The translations under genes and the position numbers were made by a program. This document shows positions 1 through 6,026 of a stretch of DNA of 10,150 bases, one piece after another (position 1 is the first letter of the stretch; each line of letters begins with the position of its first letter). The stretch is taken from contig USPE01000054.1 of the NCBI GenBank assembly GCA_900556545.1, forward strand, positions 1 to 10,150, read 5' to 3'. Source of the DNA: an uncultured Peptococcaceae bacterium (lineage in GTDB: Bacteria > Bacillota > Peptococcia > Peptococcales > Peptococcaceae). The notes beneath the pieces were generated by a model. The model did not search any database, was not told the origin of the DNA, and worked only from the letters and a program-made list of their open reading frames with translations.

Positions 1-988
1 GGCGGCCGGAAAAATGCTGCTGCAACGTATGCGCCAAAGCCTGCGCCCCTGCCGGATTATGGGCTCCATCCACAATAAACAGCGGCTTAGTTCCAATCAT
101 TTCAAACCGCCCCGACCAACGGGCCAGTTTTAGCCCCTGCCGGATGTGATCATCGGTCAGCGCCACGCCCTGCTGCTGCAAAACTTGCAGCGTTTCCAGC
201 GCAATGGCGGCATTCAGCCGCTGATAATCACCCAGCAGACCAATCACCACATGTTCCCAATGGCCATAAGAGAAACATTGCCCTTGTTCACTCCACTGTT
301 CTGTTTTCAGTTTATCCGCTTCCACCAGCACAGGCGTTACCTGACAGCGTGCGCATTGCGCCTGTAAAACCGACAGCGCTTCCGTCGGCTGCACACCCAA
401 CACCACAGGACACCCCGCTTTGATAATGCCGCCTTTTTCTTCCGCAATGGCGGCCAGAGTTGTACCCAGCATACGGGTATGATCCAAACTGATACTGGTA
501 ATCACCGACAATACCGGTTTAGCAATTACGTTGGTAGAATCCAGCCTACCGCCCATGCCCACCTCCAGCAGCACATAATCACACTGCATTTGCTGGAAAT
601 ACAAAAACGCCAGCGCCGTTTCCACTTCAAATACGGTAGGACACTCCTGCCCCTGCTGCTCTAGCTGCAGACAGGCTTGCTTGATGATGGTCAGCAACTG
701 AGCCAATGCATCCGGCACAATATACACGCCGTTTACCTGTATCCGTTCCCGATAATCATACAGCGTCGGCGAAATATAGCGTCCCACCCGCAATCCGGCC
801 TGCTGCAGCGCACTGTCCAAAAAGGCGCACACAGACCCCTTGCCATTGGTGCCGGCCACATGAATACAACGCAGCGATTGCTCCGGATGACCCAACAGAT
901 CCAGAAGCCGCCAAATCCGCTCCAGTCCCAGCGAAACCCCTTTTTCATTTAACTGATGAATATATTCCAATGCTTCCTCGTAATTCAT
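1..988 (-). CDS. folC: Folylpolyglutamate synthase / dihydrofolate synthase, N-terminal part (runs off left edge)
   Basis: This cytoplasmic Mur-ligase-family enzyme adds glutamate to dihydropteroate or tetrahydrofolate using ATP. The open frame runs from the ATG at 988 down to base 2 with no stop, giving about 329 residues; the family is usually about 430, so roughly the last 100 are outside the window. Seen in order: the nucleotide-binding loop HVAGTNGKGS (residues 43-52, Lys50), ISPTLYDYRERI near residue 75, EVGMGGRLDSTNV (Mg/ATP region), SISLDHTRMLG, IAEEKGGIIK, WSGRFE and the C-terminal-domain motif DGAHNPAGAQAL. The start is supported by AAGGA about ten bases upstream and by alignment with the usual MNYEEALEYI-type N-terminus. 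It is divergent from the lipoprotein gene, and its downstream neighbours are not visible. Whether it is mono- or bifunctional cannot be decided from the sequence. Confidence 0.95.
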   Translation of the reverse strand, partial: MNYEEALEYIHQLNEKGVSLGLERIWRLLDLLGHPEQSLRCIHVAGTNGKGSVCAFLDSALQQAGLRVGRYISPTLYDYRERIQVNGVYIVPDALAQLLTIIKQACLQLEQQGQECPTVFEVETALAFLYFQQMQCDYVLLEVGMGGRLDSTNVIAKPVLSVITSISLDHTRMLGTTLAAIAEEKGGIIKAGCPVVLGVQPTEALSVLQAQCARCQVTPVLVEADKLKTEQWSEQGQCFSYGHWEHVVIGLLGDYQRLNAAIALETLQVLQQQGVALTDDHIRQGLKLARWSGRFEMIGTKPLFIVDGAHNPAGAQALAHTLQQHFSGR

Positions 989-1325
989 TACGTCACATTC
1001 CTTATCTCTGCATAAATCTGCTCTGAAAAATCTGTAACCTATATTTTATCACGCTCCCTTTTTCCTGTATACCCTTATCCCATATTCAGAAAATTTTTAT
1101 GTATCTGCACTTGTCCAAATAAATCCTGCATCCATATCTCCTCCCACCGTCACTGTCCTTCTAAGCTCTTACTGAAAGGATTGCATCTCCATCACCATCT
1201 ATGAATGACTGCCAATCCCCACTGCCATACAACAACCTCTAAAATCGCCACAGAATGCGGGGAACTTTTTCCATGCAGATTCGTCTAAAAATTAACAAAT
1301 TTGCAAAAGTCATGGAGGAATAATT
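989..1325. other. Intergenic gap between divergent folC and the lipoprotein gene
   Basis: This stretch holds the leaders of two divergent genes. I see the possible folC -10 and the ribosome binding site of the next gene (GGAGGA at 1314-1319). Short ATG-initiated frames here, such as one starting at 1201, are under 15 codons and lack a Shine-Dalgarno sequence. No tRNA, strong hairpin, repeat array or riboswitch motif was recognised. The base composition (C- and A-rich on this strand) is ordinary non-coding sequence. Confidence 0.5.
1043..1051 (-). promoter_or_regulatory. Possible extended -10 promoter of folC
   Basis: On the minus strand this reads TGATAAAAT, an extended -10 (TGn plus TAAAAT). 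Transcription would start near 1036 and leave a leader of about 48 bases before the folC ATG. No convincing -35 is seen upstream, which is tolerated by extended -10 promoters. This is a motif reading only. Confidence 0.35.
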
Positions 1326-2162
1326 ATGAAAAAAATCTGGCTGCCCCTTATGCTATGTCTGTTGCTGCTGTCAGGCTGCGGCGCATCGGCAAACTCCCCA
1401 CAAGCAGATACATCTGCTGACCAAACCATCTCGCTGCGCATTGTAGATGGTGCCGACACCGGCCATTTGGTACTGGCAGGAGAAACCGCTGCGGAAGTTT
1501 ACACCCTGTCAACTGCCGAACTTCCCGTTTATCTGGATGGCGCATTGGCCGATGCCTCTGTTTTAGAAGATGGTATGCAGGCGCAGATTTCCTACAGCGG
1601 AATCACGCTGGAAACCTATCCGCTGCAATTAGATAAAGTCTCCTCTATCGCGGTCAACGCCCATGGCACACAACAAAACCCTTACGGAACCTTTTATGAT
1701 TTATGCGGATTATATCTGCAAGTGCTAAATGATTTATGGGAAAAAGACAGTGGTCTGAATGACGGCGTTGCTTACGTCAGTGTGGATTTATCCCGCGCTC
1801 CCGGTGATTTAACCGCCGGAGAACAATCGGCTATCGCTTGGATTTTTGCCAACACCCACCAAGTAGAAGGGCTTTCCCTATCCCATGAACAGCTGCTGGA
1901 ACAAGGCTATCTCACTCCTGTGCCGGGCATGACTGATACCGAAAAAGGTCCTGCGCCCACCCACTGGGAGGACGGCGTTCTGTTTGGCATCACCCCATCC
2001 TCTGAAAAACAAACAGAGCAATCTTCGTTGCCGACATTACAGTTTGACGCACAAAAATGGCGTTCTCCATTGGGCGCTTACTTCTTCAGCAACTGCACTG
2101 CCACTTGGCCCCAGCAGGGTGCATGGGAGTCATACACTGTTGAAGCCGAAATGATTTCCTGA
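1326..2162 (+). CDS. Secreted lipoprotein of unknown function
   Basis: The 278-residue product starts with a clear lipoprotein signal: MKK, a hydrophobic run (residues 4-15) and the lipobox L-S-G-C with lipidated Cys18, followed by a Ser/Ala/Asp-rich linker. It should therefore be anchored to the outer face of the cytoplasmic membrane. The mature part looks like one or two small globular domains: a beta-rich segment (about 35-110, with DGMQAQISYSG) and an alpha/beta segment (about 120-270) with LCGLYLQVLNDLWEKDSGLNDG, VSVDLS, HWEDGVLFGI and KWRSPLGAYFF. From memory, similar architecture occurs in uncharacterised lipoproteins of gut Clostridia, but I know of no assigned function. The start is fixed by GGAGG seven bases upstream of ATG. 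It has no obvious terminator and stands 85 bases before an independently promoted gene, so it is probably monocistronic. It is not a TRAP or ABC binding protein by any motif I can see. Confidence 0.85.
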   Translation: MKKIWLPLMLCLLLLSGCGASANSPQADTSADQTISLRIVDGADTGHLVLAGETAAEVYTLSTAELPVYLDGALADASVLEDGMQAQISYSGITLETYPLQLDKVSSIAVNAHGTQQNPYGTFYDLCGLYLQVLNDLWEKDSGLNDGVAYVSVDLSRAPGDLTAGEQSAIAWIFANTHQVEGLSLSHEQLLEQGYLTPVPGMTDTEKGPAPTHWEDGVLFGITPSSEKQTEQSSLPTLQFDAQKWRSPLGAYFFSNCTATWPQQGAWESYTVEAEMIS

Positions 2163-2182
2163 GAAAAATTACAAAAAAATAC

Positions 2183-2213
2183 TTGACGCTCCAACCACTG
2201 CCGGGGTTATACT
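2183..2213 (+). promoter_or_regulatory. Sigma-A-type promoter of the DUF554 gene
   Basis: TTGACG (2183-2188) and TATACT (2208-2213) are separated by 19 bases, or 18 if the -10 is read as TTATAC. Both hexamers are close to consensus, and the spacing is slightly long. The predicted start near 2220 gives a leader of under 30 bases before the ATG at 2248. Confidence 0.6.
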
Positions 2214-2247
2214 GAATAACAGAACTTACAGTGAAGGAGCGTCTATT

Positions 2248-2931
2248 ATGTTTGGCACAATCGTCAATACCATCGCCATTGTCACCGGTAGCCTAATCGG
2301 CAGTGTGGTGCAAAAAGGAATCAAAGAAGAATATCAGAACGGACTCTTTACTGCCATGGGACTGGCTGCCACTGCGCTGGGCATCAACGCGGTTGTCAGC
2401 AATATGCCCGACAGCCAGTATCCGGTGTTATTTATCATCAGCCTGGCCGCAGGCAGCTTGCTGGGCACCATCTTAAATTTAGACGGCCGCTTTCAAGCCT
2501 TAACCGGACGATTTGGCACATCCCATCTGGGGCAGGGATTGTCCACCGCCGTGCTGTTATTCTGTATCGGCACCTTATCCATTCTGGGCCCGATTCAAAG
2601 CGCCTTATACGGCGACGAAACCTATCTGCTTACCAACGCTACCCTGGACTTTGTCACTGCTATGGTGCTGGCTTCCACCTACGGCATTGGTATTGCTCTG
2701 GCTGCTGTCATTTTATTTTTCTGGCAGGGCAGCATCTATCTGGGCGCAGGTTTTTTGTCTGCCTTTTTATCGCCGCAACTGCTAACGGAAATCTCCATTA
2801 TCGGCGGTATTCTCATTGCCAGTTCAGGCATTGGCATTTTGGGGCTGAAGGACTGCAAAACCCTAAATATGCTGCCATCTTTGTTGATTCCGGCCATTTG
2901 GTTTGCCATAAAAGGATTCATCGGTCTGTAA
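2248..2931 (+). CDS. DUF554-family membrane protein (YqgA/YdfK-like)
   Basis: The 227-residue product is strongly hydrophobic with about six to seven membrane segments. It matches the DUF554 family along its length: N-terminal GTIVNTIAIVTGSLIGSVV, ATALGINAVV, the central CIGTLSILGPIQSALYGD block, NATLDFVTAMVLASTYGIGI, and C-terminal GGILIASSGIGILGLK followed by NMLPSLLIPAIW. The length is normal for the family. The family is conserved in bacteria and its biochemical function is not established; transport has been suggested only from its topology. AAGGAG lies eight bases before the ATG. It has its own promoter upstream and a hairpin 11 bases after its stop, so it appears to be a single-gene unit. 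Family assignment is confident; function is unknown. Confidence 0.9.
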   Translation: MFGTIVNTIAIVTGSLIGSVVQKGIKEEYQNGLFTAMGLAATALGINAVVSNMPDSQYPVLFIISLAAGSLLGTILNLDGRFQALTGRFGTSHLGQGLSTAVLLFCIGTLSILGPIQSALYGDETYLLTNATLDFVTAMVLASTYGIGIALAAVILFFWQGSIYLGAGFLSAFLSPQLLTEISIIGGILIASSGIGILGLKDCKTLNMLPSLLIPAIWFAIKGFIGL

Positions 2932-2942
2932 CAAACAAAACA

Positions 2943-2993
2943 GCGGCAAACAGGGACTGAACACAACATTTGCATTCAGTCCCTGTTTGCCGC
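2943..2993. terminator. Long hairpin terminator shared by convergent genes
   Basis: A perfect 19-bp inverted repeat (arms 2943-2961 and 2975-2993, starting GCGGCAAACAGGG) encloses a 13-base loop. It lies between the stop of the DUF554 gene (2931) and the stop of the minus-strand mini-gene (3002). On the minus strand it is followed by a U-rich tract (TGTTTTGTTTGTT), so it is a good intrinsic terminator for the mini-gene. On the plus strand the following sequence (ACTGCCTTTC) has only a weak U tract, so termination of the DUF554 gene may be partial. Confidence 0.8.
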
Positions 2994-3001
2994 ACTGCCT
3001 T

Positions 3002-3172
3002 TCAAAACCACGCCTCGCCTTCACAGCTGCGATACAGCTCATCCAGCCGGTTCTCCAAATCTTCCACCTGCCGAAACAATTCCACCACCAAATCCACCAG
3101 CACTTTGCGCTGCTCTTGTAAATCCCTGATTTTCCCTTCCACAATCTCATATCTGTCACTGTATGAATCCAT
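3002..3172 (-). CDS. Small 56-residue helical/coiled-coil protein, unknown
   Basis: This mini-gene starts at the ATG at 3172 and ends with TGA at 3004-3002. AGGAGG lies seven bases upstream of the ATG, and an intrinsic hairpin lies eight bases past the stop. The product starts MDSYSDRYEIVEGKIRDLQE and ends CEGEAWF. Its body is charged and leucine/valine-rich with heptad-like spacing (IRDLQEQRKVLVDLVVELF, then VEDLENRLDELY), so a single long amphipathic helix that dimerises is expected. There is no signal peptide or membrane segment, so it should be cytoplasmic. One cysteine (Cys50) sits in a short tail. It is divergent from the response regulator gene. A weak minus-strand promoter, TTCACC (3224-3219) to TACACT (3200-3195) with an 18-base spacer, would leave a leader of about 16 bases. 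I do not recognise a family. The combination of ribosome binding site, terminator and coherent helix supports a real gene. Confidence 0.7.
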   Translation of the reverse strand: MDSYSDRYEIVEGKIRDLQEQRKVLVDLVVELFRQVEDLENRLDELYRSCEGEAWF

Positions 3173-3271
3173 GCCGCTCCCTCCTCATCTTGATAGTGTA
3201 TGGCGCAGTACACACAAAGGTGAATGATTTCGTTTTTCCAGTCCGCTGGTCAATTTCCTGCAACAAAATCA

Positions 3272-3300
3272 TTTACATTCTGCTGCCCGCAAGGTATGAT
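3272..3300 (+). promoter_or_regulatory. Promoter of the response regulator/kinase operon
   Basis: TTTACA (3272-3277) and TATGAT (3295-3300) are separated by exactly 17 bases, a good vegetative promoter. Transcription would start near 3307 and give a short leader before the ATG at 3330. No copy of the operator seen before the transporter genes is present here, which suits steady basal expression of the sensor pair. Confidence 0.65.
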
Positions 3301-3329
3301 AAACAAAAATCCTATAGAAGGTGATTGTT

Positions 3330-4046
3330 ATGTACCGCATTTTTTTGATAGAAGATGACCATACACTGGCTGCGCTGCTGCAAAAAAATCTGGAAGCCTG
3401 GGGCTATCAAGTACAGCGCGCTGATAATTTTCAAGATATTCTGCCCCAGTTTACCGCCTTTCAGCCCCATCTGGTGCTGTTGGATATCATGCTGCCCTTT
3501 TTCAACGGCTATCACTGGTGCAATCAGCTGCGCCAACGCTCCAACGTGCCCATTATCTTTTTATCCTCTGCATCTGACAACATGAATATCGTTCTGGCTA
3601 TGAACGTCGGCGGCGATGATTTTATAGAAAAACCTTTTGATATCAACGTACTCATTGCCAAGGTGCAGGCACTGCTGCGCCGCACCTATCAGATGACAAC
3701 GGCTGCCTCTGTGTTAGAACATGGCGGCATCGCCCTCAATTTAAACGATGCCACTCTCACCTGGCAGGAGCAAAAAATTGAACTGACCAAAAATGAATTC
3801 AAGATTTTGCAGATTTTGATGGAACACCGCGGCAAAATTATCAGCCGCGATACTTTGATGACCCGCCTGTGGGAAAATGACATGTATGTAGAGGAAAACA
3901 CCCTGACAGTCAATATCAACCGGCTGCGCAAAAAACTAAACAGCATCGGTCTGACCGACTATATCAAAACCAAAACAGGCAGCGGCTACCTGATTGAAAC
4001 GGATTACACCATCCCACTATCAAATCAAACAAGCAGCAACAAATAA
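3330..4046 (+). CDS. BceR-like response regulator, OmpR/PhoB family
   Basis: This 238-residue transcription factor has an N-terminal receiver domain (about 1-115) and a C-terminal winged helix (about 130-230). Receiver residues are all present: acidic pair Asp9/Asp10, phosphoacceptor Asp52 in LVLLDIMLP, Ser79/Ser80 in the switch position and Lys101 in FIEKPF. The DNA-binding domain shows LTKNEFKILQILMEH, the recognition helix TLTVNINRLRKKL (from residue 191) and the wing KTKTGSGYLIE. The start at 3330 is preferred over an in-frame GTG at 3321 because that GTG lies inside the ribosome binding site (AGAAGGTGA), which is correctly spaced for 3330. The kinase gene follows after 26 bases. From its neighbours it most likely activates the transporter promoter near 5134-5218. 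Alternative names from the same subfamily are GraR, YxdJ and VraR-like AMP regulators; context favours BceR type. Confidence 0.93.
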   Translation: MYRIFLIEDDHTLAALLQKNLEAWGYQVQRADNFQDILPQFTAFQPHLVLLDIMLPFFNGYHWCNQLRQRSNVPIIFLSSASDNMNIVLAMNVGGDDFIEKPFDINVLIAKVQALLRRTYQMTTAASVLEHGGIALNLNDATLTWQEQKIELTKNEFKILQILMEHRGKIISRDTLMTRLWENDMYVEENTLTVNINRLRKKLNSIGLTDYIKTKTGSGYLIETDYTIPLSNQTSSNK

Positions 4047-4072
4047 CGCTGCGTTTTGAAAGGACTGAGAAC

Positions 4073-5068
4073 ATGCCGTCTTCCATAACCAAATCATTTT
4101 TATTATCGAAACGAACACAGCTGTTGCTTCTGCTGCTTTTTTTGTTCATCTTCAGCTGCACAGCTATACTGTACAACCTGCCTCTTGAACCAATTGTATA
4201 CGCCGGTGCGCTCTGCTGTGCGGCTGCACTGTTTTGCCTTACCATACAATATTATCGGTTTCGCCAGCGGCATATGCGCCTATATCAACTATCCGCACAA
4301 ATAACAGATACTGTTTCTGATATGTTGCCGGAGCCTTCTTCGCTCTTAGAGCAGGATTATCAACAAATCATTCACAGGCTGCTGCTGCAAAATCAACAGC
4401 TGCTCACCCAATGGACTGCTGACAGAACCCAAAGCATAGAGTATTACACCGCTTGGGTTCACCAGATAAAAACACCTATCACAGTCATGCGAATGCTGCT
4501 GCAGGAAGAAGACACTGCCGCCAACCGCGCTTTGCTGGATCAGCTGTTTTCCGTCGAGCAATATGTAGAAATGGCTTTATCCTATGCCCGGCTGGACAGC
4601 CAGACCTCTGACTTTGTACTTCGCCAATGTCAGCTGGACCCTGTCATTCGGCAAGTAATCCGCAAATATGCCGCCCAGTTTATCCATCAAAAAATTCAGC
4701 TGCGCTATACCGGCACCGATGTCAGCGTTATCACCGACGAAAAATGGCTGGCCTTTATACTGGAACAGCTTTTATCCAACGCTTTAAAATATACAAGGCA
4801 AGGCGCCATCACCATTACTGCCGATCAGCATTCCCTTTGTGTTGCCGACACCGGCATCGGCATTGCGCCGGAGGATTTGCCCCGCATCTTTGAAAAGGGA
4901 TTTACCGGTTATAACGGCCGTTCGCAGCAAAAATCTACCGGATTGGGACTCTATCTGTGCCAACGCACCGCCAAAAAGTTAAACTGTACCCTGCAGGCCG
5001 TCTCACAGCCAGGGCAAGGCACTGCCATCACCATTCAATTTCCCGACCCACAAAAGCTAGCGCTATAA
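4073..5068 (+). CDS. BceS-like intramembrane-sensing histidine kinase
   Basis: This 331-residue membrane kinase has two N-terminal membrane helices (about 15-36 and 41-61) separated by only a handful of residues, so there is no real extracellular sensor domain. That is the hallmark of intramembrane-sensing kinases that take their signal from a partner BceAB transporter. Downstream are a coiled region, the phosphoacceptor box WVHQIKTPI (His130), the N box SNALKY (Asn236), the G1 box DTGIG (Asp259), an F-box-like RIFEKGFTG and the G2 box STGLGLYL (Gly290-Gly292). All catalytic motifs are intact, and the HxxKTP form is typical of this subfamily. AAAGGA lies eight bases before the ATG, and the gene is co-transcribed with the regulator. 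It should autophosphorylate His130 and pass the phosphate to Asp52 of the regulator. A hairpin with a U-rich tail follows its stop. Confidence 0.93.
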   Translation: MPSSITKSFLLSKRTQLLLLLLFLFIFSCTAILYNLPLEPIVYAGALCCAAALFCLTIQYYRFRQRHMRLYQLSAQITDTVSDMLPEPSSLLEQDYQQIIHRLLLQNQQLLTQWTADRTQSIEYYTAWVHQIKTPITVMRMLLQEEDTAANRALLDQLFSVEQYVEMALSYARLDSQTSDFVLRQCQLDPVIRQVIRKYAAQFIHQKIQLRYTGTDVSVITDEKWLAFILEQLLSNALKYTRQGAITITADQHSLCVADTGIGIAPEDLPRIFEKGFTGYNGRSQQKSTGLGLYLCQRTAKKLNCTLQAVSQPGQGTAITIQFPDPQKLAL

Positions 5069-5083
5069 TTCACCCATTGCAGC

Positions 5084-5116
5084 CTGCAGCAAAAAATATT
5101 GCTGCGGTTGTTTTGC
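5084..5116 (+). terminator. Likely terminator after the kinase gene
   Basis: Arms CTGCAGCAA (5084-5092) and TTGCTGCGG (5099-5107) form a 9-bp stem with one G-U pair and a six-base A-rich loop, followed by TTGTTTTGC. The U tract is interrupted, so termination may be incomplete. It separates the sensor genes from the transporter genes, which have their own promoter. Confidence 0.55.
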
Positions 5117-5133
5117 ACTTATCACTTCAAATC

Positions 5134-5181
5134 TTACAAAAATGTCACATCAGACGGCCGCAATGTCACATCAAACGATGT
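5134..5181 (+). promoter_or_regulatory. Predicted operator cluster for the BceR-like regulator
   Basis: Three overlapping repeats lie just upstream of the transporter promoter. TTACA-AAAA-TGTCA (5134-5147) is an imperfect inverted repeat with a four-base spacer, the same form as the operators reported for BceR-type regulators. AATGTCACATCARACG occurs twice in direct orientation (5141-5156 and 5162-5177), 21 bases apart, which is two helical turns. ACATC-AAAC-GATGT (5168-5181) is a perfect five-base inverted repeat, also with a four-base spacer. The repeats are seen directly; binding by the neighbouring regulator is inferred from position and spacing. Confidence 0.6.
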
Positions 5182-5201
5182 TCTTTGCCGGCCATTTCTT
5201 T

Positions 5202-5221
5202 TATACTAACAATATACTAAC
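5202..5221 (+). promoter_or_regulatory. Tandem -10 elements of the transporter operon promoter
   Basis: TATACTAAC occurs twice, at 5202-5210 and 5213-5221, 11 bases apart. Either copy is a good -10 (TATACT at 5202-5207 or 5213-5218). Neither has a good -35 at 16-18 bases upstream: the first would use TGTTCT (5179-5184) inside the operator cluster, the second GGCCAT. A strong -10 with a poor -35 next to an operator is what an activator-dependent promoter looks like. The leader before the ATG at 5265 is about 40-55 bases and shows no strong structure. Confidence 0.55.
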
Positions 5222-5264
5222 TGCAAAAAATCCATAAAATAATTCTTACAAGGAGGACTGCCCC

Positions 5265-6026
5265 ATGGCATTACTGGAAGTACAAAATGTGAAAAAAACC
5301 TATGTATCCAAGTTTGGTACTGCACAGGTGCAGGCTTTAACCGATATTTCCTTTTCGGTAGAAAAAGGCGAATACATTGCCATCATGGGAGAATCGGGAT
5401 CAGGCAAAACAACACTGCTGAATATTCTGGCAGCGCTGGACAAACCGTCCGGCGGGCAAATCATACTGGATGGACAGCCGCTGCACACTATTTCTCAAAA
5501 GCAACTATCCGCCTTTCGACGCAATCATCTGGGCTTTGTGTTTCAGGACTTTAATCTGCTGGACACCTTTTCACTGCGGGATAATATCTTACTGCCCTTG
5601 GTACTGGCCAATGTTCCTTATGCCCATATGGAACAGCGTTTACTGCCGTTAGCCGTTCAGCTTGGTATTGACAACATTCTTGACCTGTATCCCTATGAGG
5701 TATCCGGCGGACAAAAGCAACGGGCTGCGGTAGCGCGGGCTGTCATCACCAATCCCAAATTACTGCTGGCCGATGAACCTACCGGCGCACTGGATTCCAA
5801 AGCCGCCGCCCAGCTGCTTCAGCTGTTCAGTATCATTAACCAACAGGGACAAACTATTATCATGGTAACCCACTCGGTAAAAGCGGCCAGCTATGCCAAC
5901 CGCATTCTGTTTATCAAAGACGGCGCAGTCTTTCATCAAATTTATCGGGGCAACGCCGACAACGAAACCTTGTACCGCAAAATTTCCGATACATTGGTGG
6001 TGCTGTCAGGAGGCGATGAACAATGA
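5265..6026 (+). CDS. BceA-like ABC transporter ATPase (antimicrobial peptide detoxification)
   Basis: This 253-residue cytoplasmic ATPase of the MacB/LolD/FtsE-like class powers the permease encoded next. Complete motifs are visible: Walker A GESGSGKT (42-49), Q-loop FVFQDF with Gln94, signature SGGQKQR (147-153), Walker B LLLADEP with Asp170/Glu171, D-loop GALD (174-177) and H-loop His203. The phrase FQDFNLLDTFSLRDNILLPLVL is typical of the BceA subfamily. The C-terminus has about 30 residues beyond the core (GAVFHQIYRGNADNETLYRKI), also usual for it. AGGAGG lies eight bases before the ATG. Its stop overlaps the permease start by four bases (ATGA, 6023-6026), indicating translational coupling and a fixed stoichiometry. 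In this family the complex frees lipid II-cycle intermediates from bacitracin-like or other peptide antibiotics; the actual substrate here cannot be read from sequence. Confidence 0.94.
   Translation: MALLEVQNVKKTYVSKFGTAQVQALTDISFSVEKGEYIAIMGESGSGKTTLLNILAALDKPSGGQIILDGQPLHTISQKQLSAFRRNHLGFVFQDFNLLDTFSLRDNILLPLVLANVPYAHMEQRLLPLAVQLGIDNILDLYPYEVSGGQKQRAAVARAVITNPKLLLADEPTGALDSKAAAQLLQLFSIINQQGQTIIMVTHSVKAASYANRILFIKDGAVFHQIYRGNADNETLYRKISDTLVVLSGGDEQ

Noticed and set aside
146..1026. Plus-strand and alternate-frame open frames across the folC region
   Set aside because: They are antisense or out-of-frame to a continuous folC frame with all family motifs, lack ribosome binding sites, and translate to low-complexity Gln/His/Arg-rich sequence.
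989..1325. Possible riboswitch, small RNA or peptide gene in the folC-lipoprotein gap
   Set aside because: I found no conserved riboswitch core and no strong hairpin with a U tract, only short frames without Shine-Dalgarno sequences.
2863..3213. A 116-codon minus-strand frame overlapping the mini-gene and the shared terminator
   Set aside because: It would read through the 19-bp terminator hairpin and into the DUF554 gene, is out of frame with the well-supported 56-codon gene, and has no ribosome binding site at its start.
3321..3329. Upstream in-frame GTG start for the response regulator, adding three residues
   Set aside because: The GTG lies within the AGAAGGTGA ribosome binding site that is well placed for the ATG at 3330. 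Receiver domains normally start as in MYRIFLIEDD.
5141..5177. CRISPR-like repeat unit
   Set aside because: There are only two 16-bp copies, five bases apart, placed exactly before a promoter. This fits an operator and not an array.
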